The translations under genes and the position numbers were made by a program. A stretch of DNA of 6,904 nt from Fibrobacterota bacterium (GTDB lineage Bacteria > Fibrobacterota > Chitinivibrionia > Chitinivibrionales > Chitinispirillaceae), in NCBI GenBank assembly GCA_023436205.1, contig JAEZKC010000062.1:1-6904 (forward strand). Reading direction: 5' to 3'. Shown here one piece after another: positions 6,613 to 6,904 of this stretch. Position 1 is the stretch's first letter, and the number at the start of each line of letters is the position of its first letter. The notes under the pieces were generated by a model. That model was not told the DNA's origin. It saw nothing but the letters and a program-made list of their open reading frames with translations, and made no database searches.

Positions 6613-6634
6613 TCTTGCTTTCTGTCAACACACA

Positions 6635-6652
6635 AGTCTGCTATACCAGACT
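6635..6652 (-). promoter_or_regulatory. Leader hairpin upstream of the attenuator
   Basis: AGTCTG (6635-6640) and CAGACT (6647-6652) form a perfect 6-bp inverted repeat around a 6-nt loop. In the minus-strand leader RNA this would be the first hairpin, followed by about 22 nt of unpaired sequence and then the terminator. I see no match to a known riboswitch core or T-box. Confidence 0.45.
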
Positions 6653-6680
6653 ATAATTAGATAATAATTAATACATATTA

Positions 6681-6709
6681 ATATTACCATAAATGTGTAA
6701 TGATTGCAA
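6681..6709 (-). promoter_or_regulatory. Likely promoter of the operon
   Basis: On the minus strand TTGCAA (6709-6704) is followed at a 17-nt spacing by TAATAT (6686-6681), with TG one base upstream of the -10 (TGGTAATAT), an extended -10 element common in Gram-positive bacteria. Transcription would start near 6674, giving a leader of about 135 nt that includes a small hairpin and the terminator. Confidence 0.5.
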
Positions 6710-6724
6710 CATGTATTATTAACG

Positions 6725-6756
6725 TACAAAAGAGAGTACCGCTACTCTCTTTTGTA
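6725..6756. terminator. 14-bp perfect hairpin, probable bidirectional terminator
   Basis: TACAAAAGAGAGTA (6725-6738) and TACTCTCTTTTGTA (6743-6756) are exact reverse complements around a 4-nt loop. Each strand carries CTCTCTTTTGT on its 3' arm, so the U-run is inside the stem, followed by only weakly T-rich sequence. It lies 28 nt past the 9-codon ORF and just before the operon promoter. It may equally be a protein-binding palindrome. Confidence 0.6.
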
Positions 6757-6783
6757 TCATACAATATGAAAACCAGTAAAAGT

Positions 6784-6813
6784 TTATGTGATGATATCAA
6801 CTAGTGAAATCAT
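6784..6813 (-). CDS. Nine-codon ORF with strong SD (possible leader peptide)
   Basis: On the minus strand AGGAGGT (6823-6817) is followed by an ATG at 6813 reading MISLVDIIT then TAA (6786-6784). The SD is perfect and the spacing from AGGAGG is 4 nt, short but usable. The ATG lies in an imperfect dyad (GATGAT 6790-6795 with ATCATC 6809-6814, plus inner TCA/TGA). No longer frame follows the SD. A hairpin terminator lies just downstream, so it could be an attenuation leader peptide, a tiny signalling peptide, or a chance or decayed gene start. Product function is unknown. Confidence 0.4.
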   Translation of the reverse strand: MISLVDIIT

Positions 6814-6860
6814 CCAACCTCCTCTAAACAAGATAACATTTATGAATCTAATTATCATAA

Positions 6861-6888
6861 ATAATAAGGTTCTATAATTTGTTATCAA
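6861..6888 (-). promoter_or_regulatory. Possible distal promoter for the 9-codon ORF
   Basis: TTGATA (6888-6883) and TATTAT (6866-6861) are each one base from consensus and are spaced 16 nt on the minus strand, about 38 nt before the SD of the 9-codon ORF. The surrounding DNA is very AT-rich, so chance matches are expected. Confidence 0.4.
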
Positions 6889-6904
6889 AACACGTTCTAC
6901 ACTT

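Larger units (their letters stand above)
6555..6904. other. Non-coding regulatory region, about 350 bases
   Basis: No ORF longer than a dozen or so codons with an SD is seen on either strand. In minus-strand order the region holds a possible promoter, SD plus 9-codon ORF, 14-bp hairpin, extended -10 promoter, 6-bp hairpin and an intrinsic terminator before the first gene. The order promoter, short ORF, hairpin, promoter, terminator, operon suggests multi-step control of readthrough rather than plain spacer. Confidence 0.55.

Noticed and set aside
6623..6628. Perfect minus-strand TTGACA as a promoter -35 for the operon
   Set aside because: At 16-18 nt downstream there is only ATCCAT-like sequence inside the terminator stem; no usable -10.
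6653..6686. ATAATTAG/ATAATAATTA-type repeats also seen near 604-615
   Set aside because: Low-complexity AT sequence; matches of this length are expected by chance.
1..6904. CRISPR array, tRNA, rRNA, insertion sequence ends or oriT
   Set aside because: No regularly spaced repeats, no tRNA-like cloverleaf, no transposase and no recognisable nick site seen; palindromes present are explained as terminators or possible regulatory dyads.

Overview
This AT-rich window has strong AGGAGG-type ribosome binding sites, Gram-positive style intrinsic terminators and every recognisable gene on the minus strand. That suggests a low-GC Bacillota (Bacilli or Clostridia) host. The gene content (an N6-adenine methyltransferase of DUF6094 type, a large SF2/SNF2-like helicase, a DnaN-like sliding clamp and a VirB2/TrbC-like small membrane protein) points to a conjugative plasmid or integrative conjugative element rather than chromosomal housekeeping DNA. 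No relaxase, VirB4, coupling protein or integrase lies in the window, so the mobile-element reading is inference.

Layout in transcription order, right to left. Positions 6904-6555 form a long regulatory region: a possible promoter, a 9-codon ORF with a perfect SD, a 14-bp hairpin, a second extended -10 promoter and a leader ending in an intrinsic terminator about 40 nt before the first gene. A four-gene operon follows: a 79-aa unknown protein (6538-6299), the methyltransferase (6302-5217, TTG start overlapping the previous TGA), the 1104-aa helicase (5173-1859) and the 390-aa clamp homologue (1802-630). It closes with a strong terminator at 566-600. A separate unit with its own promoter region (514-563) encodes a 137-aa signal-peptide plus two-TM protein (496-83). 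This unit ends in a terminator set inside a 64-nt near-palindrome, and a promoter-like -35 for the next gene lies in that palindrome.

How the genes may work together: the helicase ends in QISLF-A, a textbook match to the bacterial beta-clamp-binding pentapeptide, and the next gene encodes a divergent DnaN-like clamp. The simplest reading is a private helicase-clamp pair on a mobile element, co-expressed with a DNA methyltransferase and acting on the element's DNA during replication, repair or establishment after transfer.

The second notable signal is at RNA level. The helicase and clamp genes both have a perfect SD placed far from the AUG (27 and 41 nt), and in both cases a hairpin in the gap would bring the SD back to a normal distance. 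At the helicase gene the hairpin loop can also pair with sequence at the methyltransferase stop codon.
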